Notes under the pieces: generated by a model | The model's database searches: none | Told to the model about the DNA's origin: nothing | What the model saw: the letters and a program-made list of their open reading frames with translations, nothing else | Position numbers and translations under genes: made by a program | Shown here: positions 7,419-15,076 of the stretch, one piece after another | Position numbering within the stretch: the first letter of the stretch is position 1 | Layout: every line of letters begins with the position of its first letter | Assembly: GCF_040392825.1 (NCBI RefSeq) | Contig: NZ_JBEBVH010000039.1 | Location: 1 to 21,749, forward strand | Reading direction: 5' to 3' | DNA from: Pseudopedobacter sp040392825 | GTDB taxonomy: Bacteria > Bacteroidota > Bacteroidia > Sphingobacteriales > Sphingobacteriaceae | DNA: 21,749 bases

Positions 7419-9206
7419 ATGAGAATATCCATACTTGCTTTTTTCTTTCTGGTTCTTTCCCAGGCAAATTTAAGCGCCCAAAATGTTCCGGTTTTATCAA
7501 AAAAACTTAGTATTAAGATCGAAAATGAAACATTAAAGTCAGCGCTTTCAGTAATAGAAGAGCAAGGTAAATTTACTTTTTCTTATAATGGTGCGCTTCT
7601 AAACGTAGATAGTTTGGTGTCTTTCAATTTCATCAATCTACCTGTCTGCGATATCCTCGATCAGTTATTCAAGAGTAATATTGACTACTACGAGATAGAT
7701 GGCTTTGTAATATTGCGTCCGGCGATATACAGATTCTTTATCGAAGCAGACGAAATAGATGCCCGTGAAAGGAAATATTTTATAAAAGGAAAAGTCCTTG
7801 ATTCAAGAACAGGGTTGGGTGTTCGTCATGTGAGTGTTTATGAAAGGCGATTGTTGAAATCTACACTTACAGACAAAAACGGGGTATTTAAGATGACATT
7901 TAAGGGAGAACATAAATCGGCGATTTTAACGGCAAGTAAAGAAATGTACCGCGACACAACTATGTTTTTTCTGTCAGATATTAAAGTAAGGCCAGAAGGT
8001 GTCGGAGAAGATAAGGATAAACAAACCAGTTTTGGATACTTTGGATTCAATAATATAGTAGAGCAAACCGGTTTTGGTCGTTTCCTGATTTCGTCAAAAC
8101 GAAGGATTCAGAGTTTAAATATCTCCGAATTTTTTGTAGACAACAGGGTTCAAGCCTCTTTTCTTCCGGGCTTGGGTTCGCAGGGATTCATGAGTTCACA
8201 GGTCGTAAACACATTTTCATTTAATATTTTGGGCGGATATTCTGCCGGAGTACAAGGTTTTGAATCTGCGGGTTTATTCAACCTCACGAAAACAGATATT
8301 AATGCAGGATTTCAACTAGCAGGGTTATTAAATCAGGTTGGCGGCAATGTAAGCGGTATGCAAACCGCCGGATTGCTGAATTTAGTTCATGGAGATTTCA
8401 ATGGTTTTCAGATGGCTGGTTTGGTCAATCAGGTAAAGCAAAAATTCAACGGTGTTCAGGTCTCGGGAATCTTTAACCAGACGAATGAAAATTTTTATGG
8501 CGTACAATTTACTGGTATAGCCAATTATGCGAAAGAAGACGTTACTGGAGTGCAACTGTCCGGAATAATTAATACAATAAAAAGTGATTTTTCCGGAATA
8601 CAATTTACAGGAATAGTCAATAAAGTAAGCGGAGAGCATGCGAAAGGTCTGCAAATTGCGGGTATAGCCAATATTAGTCAGAACTTTAAAGGATTGCAAT
8701 TTGGTATCGTAAATATTGCTGATAGCATTTCTGGTGTTGGAATTGGTTTGGTAAATATTTATAAAAATGGTTATAAGAAAATCAGCATATATACAAACGA
8801 GTTATTAAGCCAGCAGCTTAGTTTTAGAAGTGGTAACCGTAAATTATATTCTATTATAGAGATAGGTACAAACTGGAAGAATCACGAGAGCAGGATGTAT
8901 AACCTGGGTTTCGGTTTTGGTCATGATTTTATACTAAACTCAAAGATGTTATTAAATGCAGAGTTACAAGGATTAACATTTTTCAATAAGGATTTTAAGG
9001 TTCTTGGTAATTCAAATAAATTAACTTTAGGAGCAGAAAGAGAAATTTTCCAGAATGTTGGTTTGGTTACGGGTATTAGTTATCAACTTTATTCAGCAGA
9101 TTCTGCCGATAATGAGGGCAAACCATATCCATCCTGGGCAAATAAAATCGGCAAGAGCCAAAAAGCATGGTTTGGAGGTAAACTTGGAGTAGTTTATTCC
9201 CTATAA
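7419..9206 (+). CDS. STN / carboxypeptidase-regulatory-like domain protein with GxQFAGIxN repeats
   Basis: A 595-aa exported protein with signal peptide 1-21 (ends ANLSAQ). Residues 28-100 form an STN domain (LSIKIENETLKSALSVIEEQ onward). Residues 119-190 look like a CarboxypepD_reg-like beta-sandwich (IKGKVLDSRTGLGVRHVSVY). Residues about 268-450 are degenerate GxQxAGLxN repeats like those of the first gene in the operon. The C-terminal ~145 residues are homologous to the C-terminus of that protein; both share a KNG motif, FRSG and Y-x-I/L-x-x-x-G-x-N patterns. No TonB plug or receptor barrel is present, although STN in a FecR operon usually belongs to a TonB-dependent receptor. It probably sits at the outer membrane with STN in the periplasm, contacting FecR. 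The role is inferred. Confidence 0.85.
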   Translation: MRISILAFFFLVLSQANLSAQNVPVLSKKLSIKIENETLKSALSVIEEQGKFTFSYNGALLNVDSLVSFNFINLPVCDILDQLFKSNIDYYEIDGFVILRPAIYRFFIEADEIDARERKYFIKGKVLDSRTGLGVRHVSVYERRLLKSTLTDKNGVFKMTFKGEHKSAILTASKEMYRDTTMFFLSDIKVRPEGVGEDKDKQTSFGYFGFNNIVEQTGFGRFLISSKRRIQSLNISEFFVDNRVQASFLPGLGSQGFMSSQVVNTFSFNILGGYSAGVQGFESAGLFNLTKTDINAGFQLAGLLNQVGGNVSGMQTAGLLNLVHGDFNGFQMAGLVNQVKQKFNGVQVSGIFNQTNENFYGVQFTGIANYAKEDVTGVQLSGIINTIKSDFSGIQFTGIVNKVSGEHAKGLQIAGIANISQNFKGLQFGIVNIADSISGVGIGLVNIYKNGYKKISIYTNELLSQQLSFRSGNRKLYSIIEIGTNWKNHESRMYNLGFGFGHDFILNSKMLLNAELQGLTFFNKDFKVLGNSNKLTLGAEREIFQNVGLVTGISYQLYSADSADNEGKPYPSWANKIGKSQKAWFGGKLGVVYSL

Positions 9207-9260
9207 CAGTGAATACGTCTTATCAGATTAAGGTTCTAAATGCTATTGCTTGCATAAACA

Positions 9261-9719
9261 TTAGCCTACTTTATATTTTCGTTCCAGAAACACTTTTAGT
9301 TTATCGGGTTCTTTAGACCCTATAGTTAATGTTTTAGATTTGCCATCCTGGAAATAATTAATCCTTACAGCATCTCGTCCCTGAATGTTGTATAGCATGC
9401 CATTAAAAGTTATTCTGATGCCAAAACCAGATAACCAAGATGTTTTTACCGTCTGGACAGATACCATGGCATCAGGCTGTATTTTGATATGGATCAAGCC
9501 GATACCATATAATATATTGATTCCAGTGTCATCAACCCGTATTTTTAATTTATAGAAATTGATCAGGATCAAAATGAATACAAAAAGAGCCAAACGAAGG
9601 GAGTTCATTGACAAAGGATTATCACCCAATTGCAGATAATAGCTAAAAGTAATGACAATAACAGTAGCAGATATTAAGATAATGAACAACCAGCCGGTTT
9701 GATTGCTTTCGTATTTCAT
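9261..9719 (-). CDS. Small hypothetical membrane protein
   Basis: I do not recognise a specific family. The 152-aa protein has two predicted membrane helices (about 9-28 and 41-56) separated by a short loop, then a roughly 95-residue soluble part with alternating beta-type hydrophobicity (LKIRVDDTGINILYG, VRINYFQDGKSKTLTIGS). This layout resembles small bacterial PH-like membrane proteins, but only loosely. It converges on the repeat-protein gene at 7419-9206, with 54 bp between the stops. The 256-bp upstream spacer holds a dispersed hairpin repeat. Confidence 0.7.
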   Translation of the reverse strand: MKYESNQTGWLFIILISATVIVITFSYYLQLGDNPLSMNSLRLALFVFILILINFYKLKIRVDDTGINILYGIGLIHIKIQPDAMVSVQTVKTSWLSGFGIRITFNGMLYNIQGRDAVRINYFQDGKSKTLTIGSKEPDKLKVFLERKYKVG

Positions 9720-9750
9720 AATCTTGAAGATACAAAATATTATAGATATA

Positions 9751-9943
9751 GCAGGTCTTCTCCAAGACGATCCTGCGCAAACAGAAGTGTCTTATTTAGA
9801 GAAGGTACACCGAGAAATGTCCGCAGTAGCAGCACTGACCGTTAGGCTCCACTGTTAATAGACAGGTAGATTCCCTTTTCGTTCGGAATGACGGAAAAAC
9901 GGTTTGCTGTCTAAGCAGGGTCATTCTTTCTGAAGGACCCTGC
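9751..9943. repeat. GCAGGGTC intergenic repeat, copy 2, with two hairpins
   Basis: The stretch 9906-9943 is the same length (38 nt) as 2823-2860 and closely matches it; both begin GCTGTC(C/T)AAGCAGGG and end ACCCTGC. It folds as an 8-bp perfect stem, GCAGGGTC (9915-9922) with GACCCTGC (9936-9943). A second hairpin of the same style lies at 9751-9776 (GCAGG...CCTGC with an inner TCTT/AAGA pairing). As with copy 1, the element follows the 3' end of a large exported-protein gene, here on the minus strand, so a terminator or mRNA-end role is possible. Confidence 0.55.
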
Positions 9944-9975
9944 AAAATTGACAAAATTAAGGGAGTATAAAATTA

Positions 9976-11358
9976 TTATTGTTTTAATATCTTATGCACA
10001 GAAGCACTTTCTCTACCAATTAGTTTTAAAATATAGACACCCGAAGGATAGGTTTCTAAATGAACAGAAAAGCCCTGTAAAGTTGATTCTATATTAATTT
10101 GCTGAAGAATTTTTCCATTCGTATCAGATACGATACATTGGCGATACTTCCCGTATTCTATATTTATATTAACGTAGTCCGCAGTTGGATTAGGATAAAT
10201 AGCTAATTGAGACTGGGAAGATGAAAAATTAATGCTTCTTATTCCAAGTTCATTTTCTTTACCATCCATATCTACCTGTTTCAGCAGATAATAGTTCGTT
10301 CCTGAAGCAGGTTTATAATCCCTGAAGCTATATGTTTTGGTTTGAGCAGATTGGATTGCATTAACAGTACCCAGTTCCTTAAATTGTTTTCCATCAAAAC
10401 TTCTATAAACCACGAAGTATTTATTATTAGATTCCGATTCTGTAGTCCATTTCAGTTCAACAAAATTGCTTTCCGCTTTTAAATAGTAATTACTTAGCAC
10501 CACAGGTAAAGTTCCTTCTTCTATTGTAAGTAAGCGGTTATAGTAAGCGCCTAAATAATTTTCGTTTCCATCATTATAAGCTTTTATTGTTACCTGACCT
10601 GCACTAAGGATTTTTACCTTCCACTTATAACTGTCGTTCTCATCCTGATACACCGATGCCACAGTACTATTGTCGCTTGAAAAACTAACCGGTAGCCCGG
10701 AACTCGAAATAGCTGTCAATTCAAAATCAGCATCACCGTCTTTTTTTACCGGCAATGCGTCAAAAGTAATTTCCTGTGCCGCTTTAGATATTTTAAAGCC
10801 TATGGTTGCCGAAATACTATGGTAATTGGCTGTCTCAGGAATGGTGACTTTTACATAGCTGGTTCCTACTTTTATCGCCTTTACAAAAGGAAGGTTTGAG
10901 AAATCAATATACGGATCCAGGTAATCATCTAAAAGATCAAAGGAAATGTCAGTAAAATTGGCGTCAGAATTGGTTTCGTAACTAAAAATTTTCTCATCTC
11001 CGTATGCTGCTTCCGCAAGGTTAACTTCGTTATAAGCTGTGCCATTTATCTTTAAAGTGAGGACAGCATTAGCTTTGGCTATCTCTAGTAATAGTCCTAT
11101 AGAATCGGATTGAAAATATTCTGTTTCTTTCTGAATAGCTTTAATAACAGTTTGCCCTGCTCCCTTAATATTCACATATTTAGAAAATCCATTGTCATAA
11201 ATCTCTGCAATATTTGTATTTCCGTTTTTAAAGGTAAATGTTCCATCGCTGTTGCTGGTAGGAACAGGCAATGCGAAATCAGCATCTCCGTAAGTTTTAT
11301 CGATATTGGCAAAGCCTGAAAATACAGGTTTTTCTCCAATGTACTCTTGCGCTCCCAT
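9976..11358 (-). CDS. C-terminal part of a frameshifted T9SS cargo: Ig-like domains and sorting domain
   Basis: This is the distal part of the gene at 11366-13744, separated by a frameshift. The first Met lies in MGAQEY, which in related beta-helix proteins is an internal motif (IDMGAxEY), so it is not a natural N-terminus and there is no signal peptide. Three related Ig/MBG-like domains follow (about 12-93, 94-192 and 193-281; KTYGDADF, AYGDEKIF and KKDGDADF mark their starts). Next comes a fibronectin-III-like module (285-378; VELKWTTESESNNKYFVVYR) and then a type IX secretion C-terminal sorting domain (385-460; LAIYPNPTADYVNINI to ILKLIGRESASVHKILKQ). Without the upstream half this piece could not be exported. 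Restored, the whole would be a cell-surface or secreted protein of about 1256 residues. Confidence 0.85.
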   Translation of the reverse strand: MGAQEYIGEKPVFSGFANIDKTYGDADFALPVPTSNSDGTFTFKNGNTNIAEIYDNGFSKYVNIKGAGQTVIKAIQKETEYFQSDSIGLLLEIAKANAVLTLKINGTAYNEVNLAEAAYGDEKIFSYETNSDANFTDISFDLLDDYLDPYIDFSNLPFVKAIKVGTSYVKVTIPETANYHSISATIGFKISKAAQEITFDALPVKKDGDADFELTAISSSGLPVSFSSDNSTVASVYQDENDSYKWKVKILSAGQVTIKAYNDGNENYLGAYYNRLLTIEEGTLPVVLSNYYLKAESNFVELKWTTESESNNKYFVVYRSFDGKQFKELGTVNAIQSAQTKTYSFRDYKPASGTNYYLLKQVDMDGKENELGIRSINFSSSQSQLAIYPNPTADYVNINIEYGKYRQCIVSDTNGKILQQINIESTLQGFSVHLETYPSGVYILKLIGRESASVHKILKQ

Positions 11359-11365
11359 GTCTATT

Positions 11366-13744
11366 TTAGCTCCTCTGATTCTCTTTTTCCCAAAAATATC
11401 CGTTAGAATATGTTCGGGTAATGCAGTGTTTTCCCCTTTTCCTATAGCCGCGCTTTCTGAGACTATAATAATCTTCTACGGCGATATTAAGCAAAGGATC
11501 TGTATTGTAGATTCTGTTCTGTCCGTCATCTGTGTTATAACCTCCTTTTATGATGTTATCTGTTACTAAGAAAGTCGAATTCTCGTTTATGATATGGGCA
11601 TCATCAGAATTATCCCACAGTATGCTGTTTTTTAGAGATCCTCCCGAAGAATTTTGGTTATAAATGGAAACACCTCTGTTTGAACCCATAACGCTGTTAT
11701 AAGCAAAAGTACAGTTTACTACCTCAGAATAGCTGCCCGAAGTGTTTAAAATTGCACCGCCATAATTAGCTCTGTTATTGGTAAAAAGACTGTTATAAAT
11801 TTTTGGTGTACTATTTTGTACGTTATATATACCAGCTCCGTCATGGTCGGCATAGTTTGTTGTGAAAATGCAGTTTATAATAGTCGGACTGCTAGCATAA
11901 TTATATATTGCCGGACCTTTCTTATTGTCAAAATCTCCTGTATAACCAAATTGATCAGATCGGCCCGCTGAAAAGATAAAGCCATCTATCAAAGTTTCGG
12001 AATTTGCATAATGTAGTTTCATAATGTGAAAACTGTTATCATCCATATTGGCATAGTTTGTATCATCATTATTATTCAGATCACCGCTTAATATAGTTGG
12101 ATTAACCTTTAACTGACGTTCTTCCACAGCGTTTTCAGTTCCTGCAAATCCACCGTAAAGCTTAATTCCCGATGGCACCTCGAAAGAAATGGTCCGGTCT
12201 CCTGTAGTTGTCGGGAAGTAGGTACCTTTAGCTACCCAGATCTGCTTCACCGAGGAATTTACTGAAGCAATTTTAAGCGCCTGAGGTAATTCTGTTAAGG
12301 CATTTTCCCAGCTATTACCTAATCTTGATCCGCTATTTGCGTTTTTATTTACATATAAAATACCGTTTGTACTGGGTTGTGGGAATGCCAGCAGCATTGT
12401 CCAGAAATCATTCTGCCCAATACTACGGCTTTTTATCCCGCCTGAAGGAGAATTGCTATAACCTCCTATAAATATATCGCCATTATCTAATTCAGATACA
12501 GCATATCCAAATTCTGAGCCAGTTCCACCTAAAGTCTTATCCCACAATTTTTCACCATTAGCATCGATTTTAACTAACCATATATCTTTATCGCCAAGAC
12601 CTGGTTCGGACTTATCTCCAGATGCTGTAATGGCTTCGGAATATCCGGTCAGAATATATCCGTTATCCTTACAAATTCCCAGAGAGAATAACTGACTCGC
12701 CTTCATGTCTGCATTTGTCCCCAATGTTTTATCCCATTGTTTAACTCCCGATGCATCGGTCTTTACAATCCATAAATCAAAATTTCCGGATTTTTTACCC
12801 GCTGTTTTATCTCCATTATTTTCAGATGTAGAATGCCCACCTAAAATATACCCGCCATCAGGTGTTTGCTTGATATCACTAAATACTTCGAAGCCGTTTC
12901 CTCCAAAACTTCGGTCCCATATTTTATTCCCATTCTCATCCAGTTTTAACATCCAATAGTCTGCATAACCTCTTGTTGGCTCGGTGCGGTCACCACTCAA
13001 TCCGCCCTGAGTCATACACCCAAGTATATATCCGTTATCGCCGGTTTTTGCAATTACGGGGAAATCTTCTACTGAGTTGGTACCGTAAGTTTTATCCCAT
13101 ATTTTGTTTCCGTTCTGATCCGTTTTTATTAGCCATATATTTTGTATTCCTCTATTATTTTCAGATTTATCCTGGCCTGATCCGGCGTCACTGGTTCCTG
13201 CAAGAATAAAGCTTCCATCGGCATTTTGTATCACCGAATGGAATCCGCTCCTTCCTGCACTATTTCCGTTAAAGGTTTTGTCCCATTCCTTATTACCATG
13301 TCCATCTATTTTTACCATCCATGCATCGGAAGCACCTTTTTTTACTCCTTCTTTGTTCCCAGAAACAGGGGAAGCACTCCAACCTACCGCGAGGTAACCG
13401 CCGTCGTTCGTTTGTATCACTTTCGAAAAATAATCTTTGTCATTCCCGCCCACAGCTATATCCCATTCCTTTACCCCATCGACATTTAGTTTAACTAACC
13501 AGCAATCGGAATCGCCAAAGTTGTTCAGTGTTTTATCCTCTGCGCTGCCGAAACTGAACCCTCCAAGTATAAACCCGCCGTCTGTTGTGGCTTTTGCATC
13601 AAATAAAAAGTCATTTTCTGATGTGCCATATGTTTTTTCCCATTTTATAAGGGGTTTAGTTTGCGCATAGATATAATGAGAAATATAAAATAACGTAAAG
13701 ATTGTTGTTAGAACTTGTTTAAAAGAAAAGTAAATTTTTGACAT
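11366..13744 (-). CDS. N-terminal part of a frameshifted T9SS cargo: seven-repeat propeller and beta-helix
   Basis: A signal peptide (1-27, ends IYAQ) is followed by seven repeats of 55-65 residues (about 34-455). Each has the pattern WDKTxGG...DGGYILGGxS...DxWLVKxDxNGN. Seven such units suggest a closed seven-bladed beta-propeller. Residues about 463-765 form a right-handed parallel beta-helix (Pmp-like GGAIxN and NCxFxxN repeats). The last ~30 residues are basic and unlike the rest, because the frame is lost near 11452-11464. In the other frame the sequence continues ESAAIGKGENTALPEH and then IDMGAQEY, exactly as expected for the end of a beta-helix. A TAGTTTTG -7-like element lies at 13770-13777. 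The protein is probably a surface adhesin-like or structural T9SS substrate; its ligand is unknown. Confidence 0.85.
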   Translation of the reverse strand: MSKIYFSFKQVLTTIFTLFYISHYIYAQTKPLIKWEKTYGTSENDFLFDAKATTDGGFILGGFSFGSAEDKTLNNFGDSDCWLVKLNVDGVKEWDIAVGGNDKDYFSKVIQTNDGGYLAVGWSASPVSGNKEGVKKGASDAWMVKIDGHGNKEWDKTFNGNSAGRSGFHSVIQNADGSFILAGTSDAGSGQDKSENNRGIQNIWLIKTDQNGNKIWDKTYGTNSVEDFPVIAKTGDNGYILGCMTQGGLSGDRTEPTRGYADYWMLKLDENGNKIWDRSFGGNGFEVFSDIKQTPDGGYILGGHSTSENNGDKTAGKKSGNFDLWIVKTDASGVKQWDKTLGTNADMKASQLFSLGICKDNGYILTGYSEAITASGDKSEPGLGDKDIWLVKIDANGEKLWDKTLGGTGSEFGYAVSELDNGDIFIGGYSNSPSGGIKSRSIGQNDFWTMLLAFPQPSTNGILYVNKNANSGSRLGNSWENALTELPQALKIASVNSSVKQIWVAKGTYFPTTTGDRTISFEVPSGIKLYGGFAGTENAVEERQLKVNPTILSGDLNNNDDTNYANMDDNSFHIMKLHYANSETLIDGFIFSAGRSDQFGYTGDFDNKKGPAIYNYASSPTIINCIFTTNYADHDGAGIYNVQNSTPKIYNSLFTNNRANYGGAILNTSGSYSEVVNCTFAYNSVMGSNRGVSIYNQNSSGGSLKNSILWDNSDDAHIINENSTFLVTDNIIKGGYNTDDGQNRIYNTDPLLNIAVEDYYSLRKRGYRKRGKHCITRTYSNGYFWEKENQRS
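11452..11464 (-). other. Frameshift junction in the T9SS cargo gene
   Basis: Minus-strand translation in the upstream frame reads YYSLRKRGYRKRG, while the shifted frame reads GAA AGC GCG GCT ATA GGA (ESAAIG), the expected beta-helix ending. The total span 9976-13744 is 3769 nt, one more than a multiple of three, so one extra base or two missing bases explain the break. No canonical slippery heptamer is present. It is either a true mutation (pseudogene or phase-variable allele) or a sequencing error. Confidence 0.8.
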
Positions 13745-13769
13745 AATTGATAATCAGCTGTTTGAGCTA

Positions 13770-13777
13770 CAAAACTA
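13770..13777 (-). promoter_or_regulatory. Candidate -7 promoter element of the T9SS cargo gene
   Basis: On the minus strand this reads TAGTTTTG, a full match to the Bacteroidota -7 consensus TAnnTTTG, 25 nt upstream of the start codon. The nearest TTTG that could serve as the -33 box (13803-13806) lies 25 nt further upstream, longer than the usual 19-21, so support is partial. Confidence 0.35.
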
Positions 13778-13823
13778 TTCTCGATTATATAGCTGATATG
13801 ATCAAAAACAACTCAAATATGAT

Positions 13824-13940
13824 AAAAAGCTTAAAGCAGAAGGCTAAAGGCTTAAAGCAATATGCTGTACTAATTTGTCAAGAAAGCTGAAGGCAAAAAG
13901 CTAAAGGCAAAAAGCAACATGATGGTTTAAAGCAGTATAT
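13824..13940. repeat. Low-complexity word tract (AAAGC/AAGGC family)
   Basis: The spacer between araC and the T9SS gene is filled with imperfect, unevenly spaced copies of short words such as AAGCTTAAAGC, AGGCTAAAGGC, AGCTGAAGGC and AAAAAGCTAAAGGC. A related stretch (GCTGAAAGCAAAAAG) occurs at 14980-14993 on the other side of araC. The copies are too short and irregular for CRISPR or ordinary tandem repeats. No coding potential is seen. Confidence 0.6.
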
Positions 13941-13950
13941 ACCCAATGAA

Positions 13951-14955
13951 CTATCTAAGTCCCTGTACTTCCTTTGGAGCTATTCGATATACTTCTTTAA
14001 ATGTACGGCTAAGGTTTGCCGGATTTCTGAAATTAAGCAGATGTGCTACTTGTTTCACCTGGTTGCCTTTCTGTAATAATTCAAAAGCATGCCGCATTTG
14101 CACTTCCCTGAAATAATCAAAGGCAGTTTTTCCTGTTTGTCTTTTAAATTGGCGCCGCATGGTAGGAACAGTCATTTTTCCGATATCAGCAAGTACATTA
14201 AGACCGGGAAACCCCTTTTTGAAATTTTTATTGATATAACTTTTAATTTGCTCAACCCCGTCAAATTCCTGAGGCAATGCGGGAACATTCAATACCGAAA
14301 CCGGATCGGTAACTATACTGAAGAAATCTGCTATAAGCACAAGAGATAGCTTTTTTACTACAAGATTGTAAACAGGAGACCTGTTAGCTCCGGAAATTAT
14401 TTTATCAAGCTCGTCAAAAGTATCTTTGTAAAAATTATCGTTGAAATAGGCGATACCTTCCATTTCCTTCGATAAGACTTTCATAAATCCTGCCGACGCA
14501 TCTACCGCCTCAAGATCAATGTTGCTGCCAAGCCATTCTTTGGTAAAGCAGAAGATAAAAGCTCTTACTCCCGATTTTTCCTCAAAAGCCGTTTCATAGT
14601 CAAATTGATTATTATAGAAACTGCATATTCGGGGCAGCGAAAGTGTTTTTGACTGGTGATAGGTGTCTTTATTAGGCGTTTTGTTTACATCTCCTCGTAT
14701 CAGCTGATAAGAAAGGCAGTAATATTCTATTTCCCTGTCGCCTGAAATTGCTATCCGGGTATTTTCTACAGCCTCCATATCTACCACAAAAAGATAGCAG
14801 CCCTCTTCAATCTTTTCATATTGAAACGAGGTTAATAGTTCCTTACTATCTGCCTTTATCAGGTGGTTCTGTTTGTCGTGTTGGATAGCCGGATATTGTT
14901 CTATCTCGGTGATGAACTTTTCGGGATAGCTTATTTTCCAGGAAGCGGAGGTCAT
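13951..14955 (-). CDS. AraC-family transcriptional regulator
   Basis: A 334-aa cytoplasmic regulator. The C-terminal ~90 residues (about 246-334) are a typical AraC/XylS double helix-turn-helix: first helix pair in LNVLADIGKMTVPTMRRQFK, then GKTAFDYFREVQMRHAFELL, and the second in VKQVAHLLNFRNPANLSRTF ending with the AP-K-E motif. The N-terminal ~230 residues are a ligand-sensing part I cannot assign. It has its own strong promoter match immediately upstream (14961-14991), so it is probably transcribed alone, and the transcript may be almost leaderless. The target and effector are unknown; the T9SS gene downstream on the same strand is the closest candidate target. Confidence 0.92.
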   Translation of the reverse strand: MTSASWKISYPEKFITEIEQYPAIQHDKQNHLIKADSKELLTSFQYEKIEEGCYLFVVDMEAVENTRIAISGDREIEYYCLSYQLIRGDVNKTPNKDTYHQSKTLSLPRICSFYNNQFDYETAFEEKSGVRAFIFCFTKEWLGSNIDLEAVDASAGFMKVLSKEMEGIAYFNDNFYKDTFDELDKIISGANRSPVYNLVVKKLSLVLIADFFSIVTDPVSVLNVPALPQEFDGVEQIKSYINKNFKKGFPGLNVLADIGKMTVPTMRRQFKRQTGKTAFDYFREVQMRHAFELLQKGNQVKQVAHLLNFRNPANLSRTFKEVYRIAPKEVQGLR

Positions 14956-14960
14956 TGGAA

Positions 14961-14991
14961 CAAATATAAAGAATTAGCAGCTGAAAGCAAA
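14961..14991 (-). promoter_or_regulatory. Bacteroidota-type promoter of the araC-family gene
   Basis: On the minus strand TTTG (14988-14991), exactly 19 nt, then TATATTTG (14961-14968) matches the primary-sigma consensus TTTG-N19-TAnnTTTG at every fixed base. The -7 box ends only 5 nt before the ATG at 14955, so transcription should start at or next to the start codon. The -33 box lies inside a repeat-word stretch. Confidence 0.7.
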
Positions 14992-15072
14992 AAGTCGGAA
15001 GACCGGAGACCAAAGTCTGGTACGACAGTATATACTAATGACTAATGACCATTTCAACCAATGACTAATGAG
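14979..15072. repeat. Word-repeat spacer between araC and lipA
   Basis: This short spacer combines several word repeats: GCTGAAAGCAAAAAG (14980-14993); a GGAAGACCGGAGACCAAAGTC stretch that repeats GGA-GACC-type words; and two direct copies of AATGACTAATGA (15037-15048 and 15060-15071). The same 12-mer occurs in reverse orientation at 5-16 at the left end of the window. No gene is seen. Confidence 0.6.
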
Positions 15073-15076
15073 CTAT

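Noticed and set aside
11452..11464. Programmed ribosomal frameshift
   Set aside because: No slippery heptamer or clear downstream structure is visible; a mutation or sequencing error explains the break more simply.
12705..13670. Series of plus-strand open frames of 77-87 aa opposite the T9SS cargo gene
   Set aside because: They are antisense to the repeated propeller coding sequence, recur with its repeat period and contain no recognisable motif.
13824..13940. Possible CRISPR array
   Set aside because: The repeated words are only 6-14 nt, variable and irregularly spaced, with no spacer/repeat alternation and no cas genes nearby.
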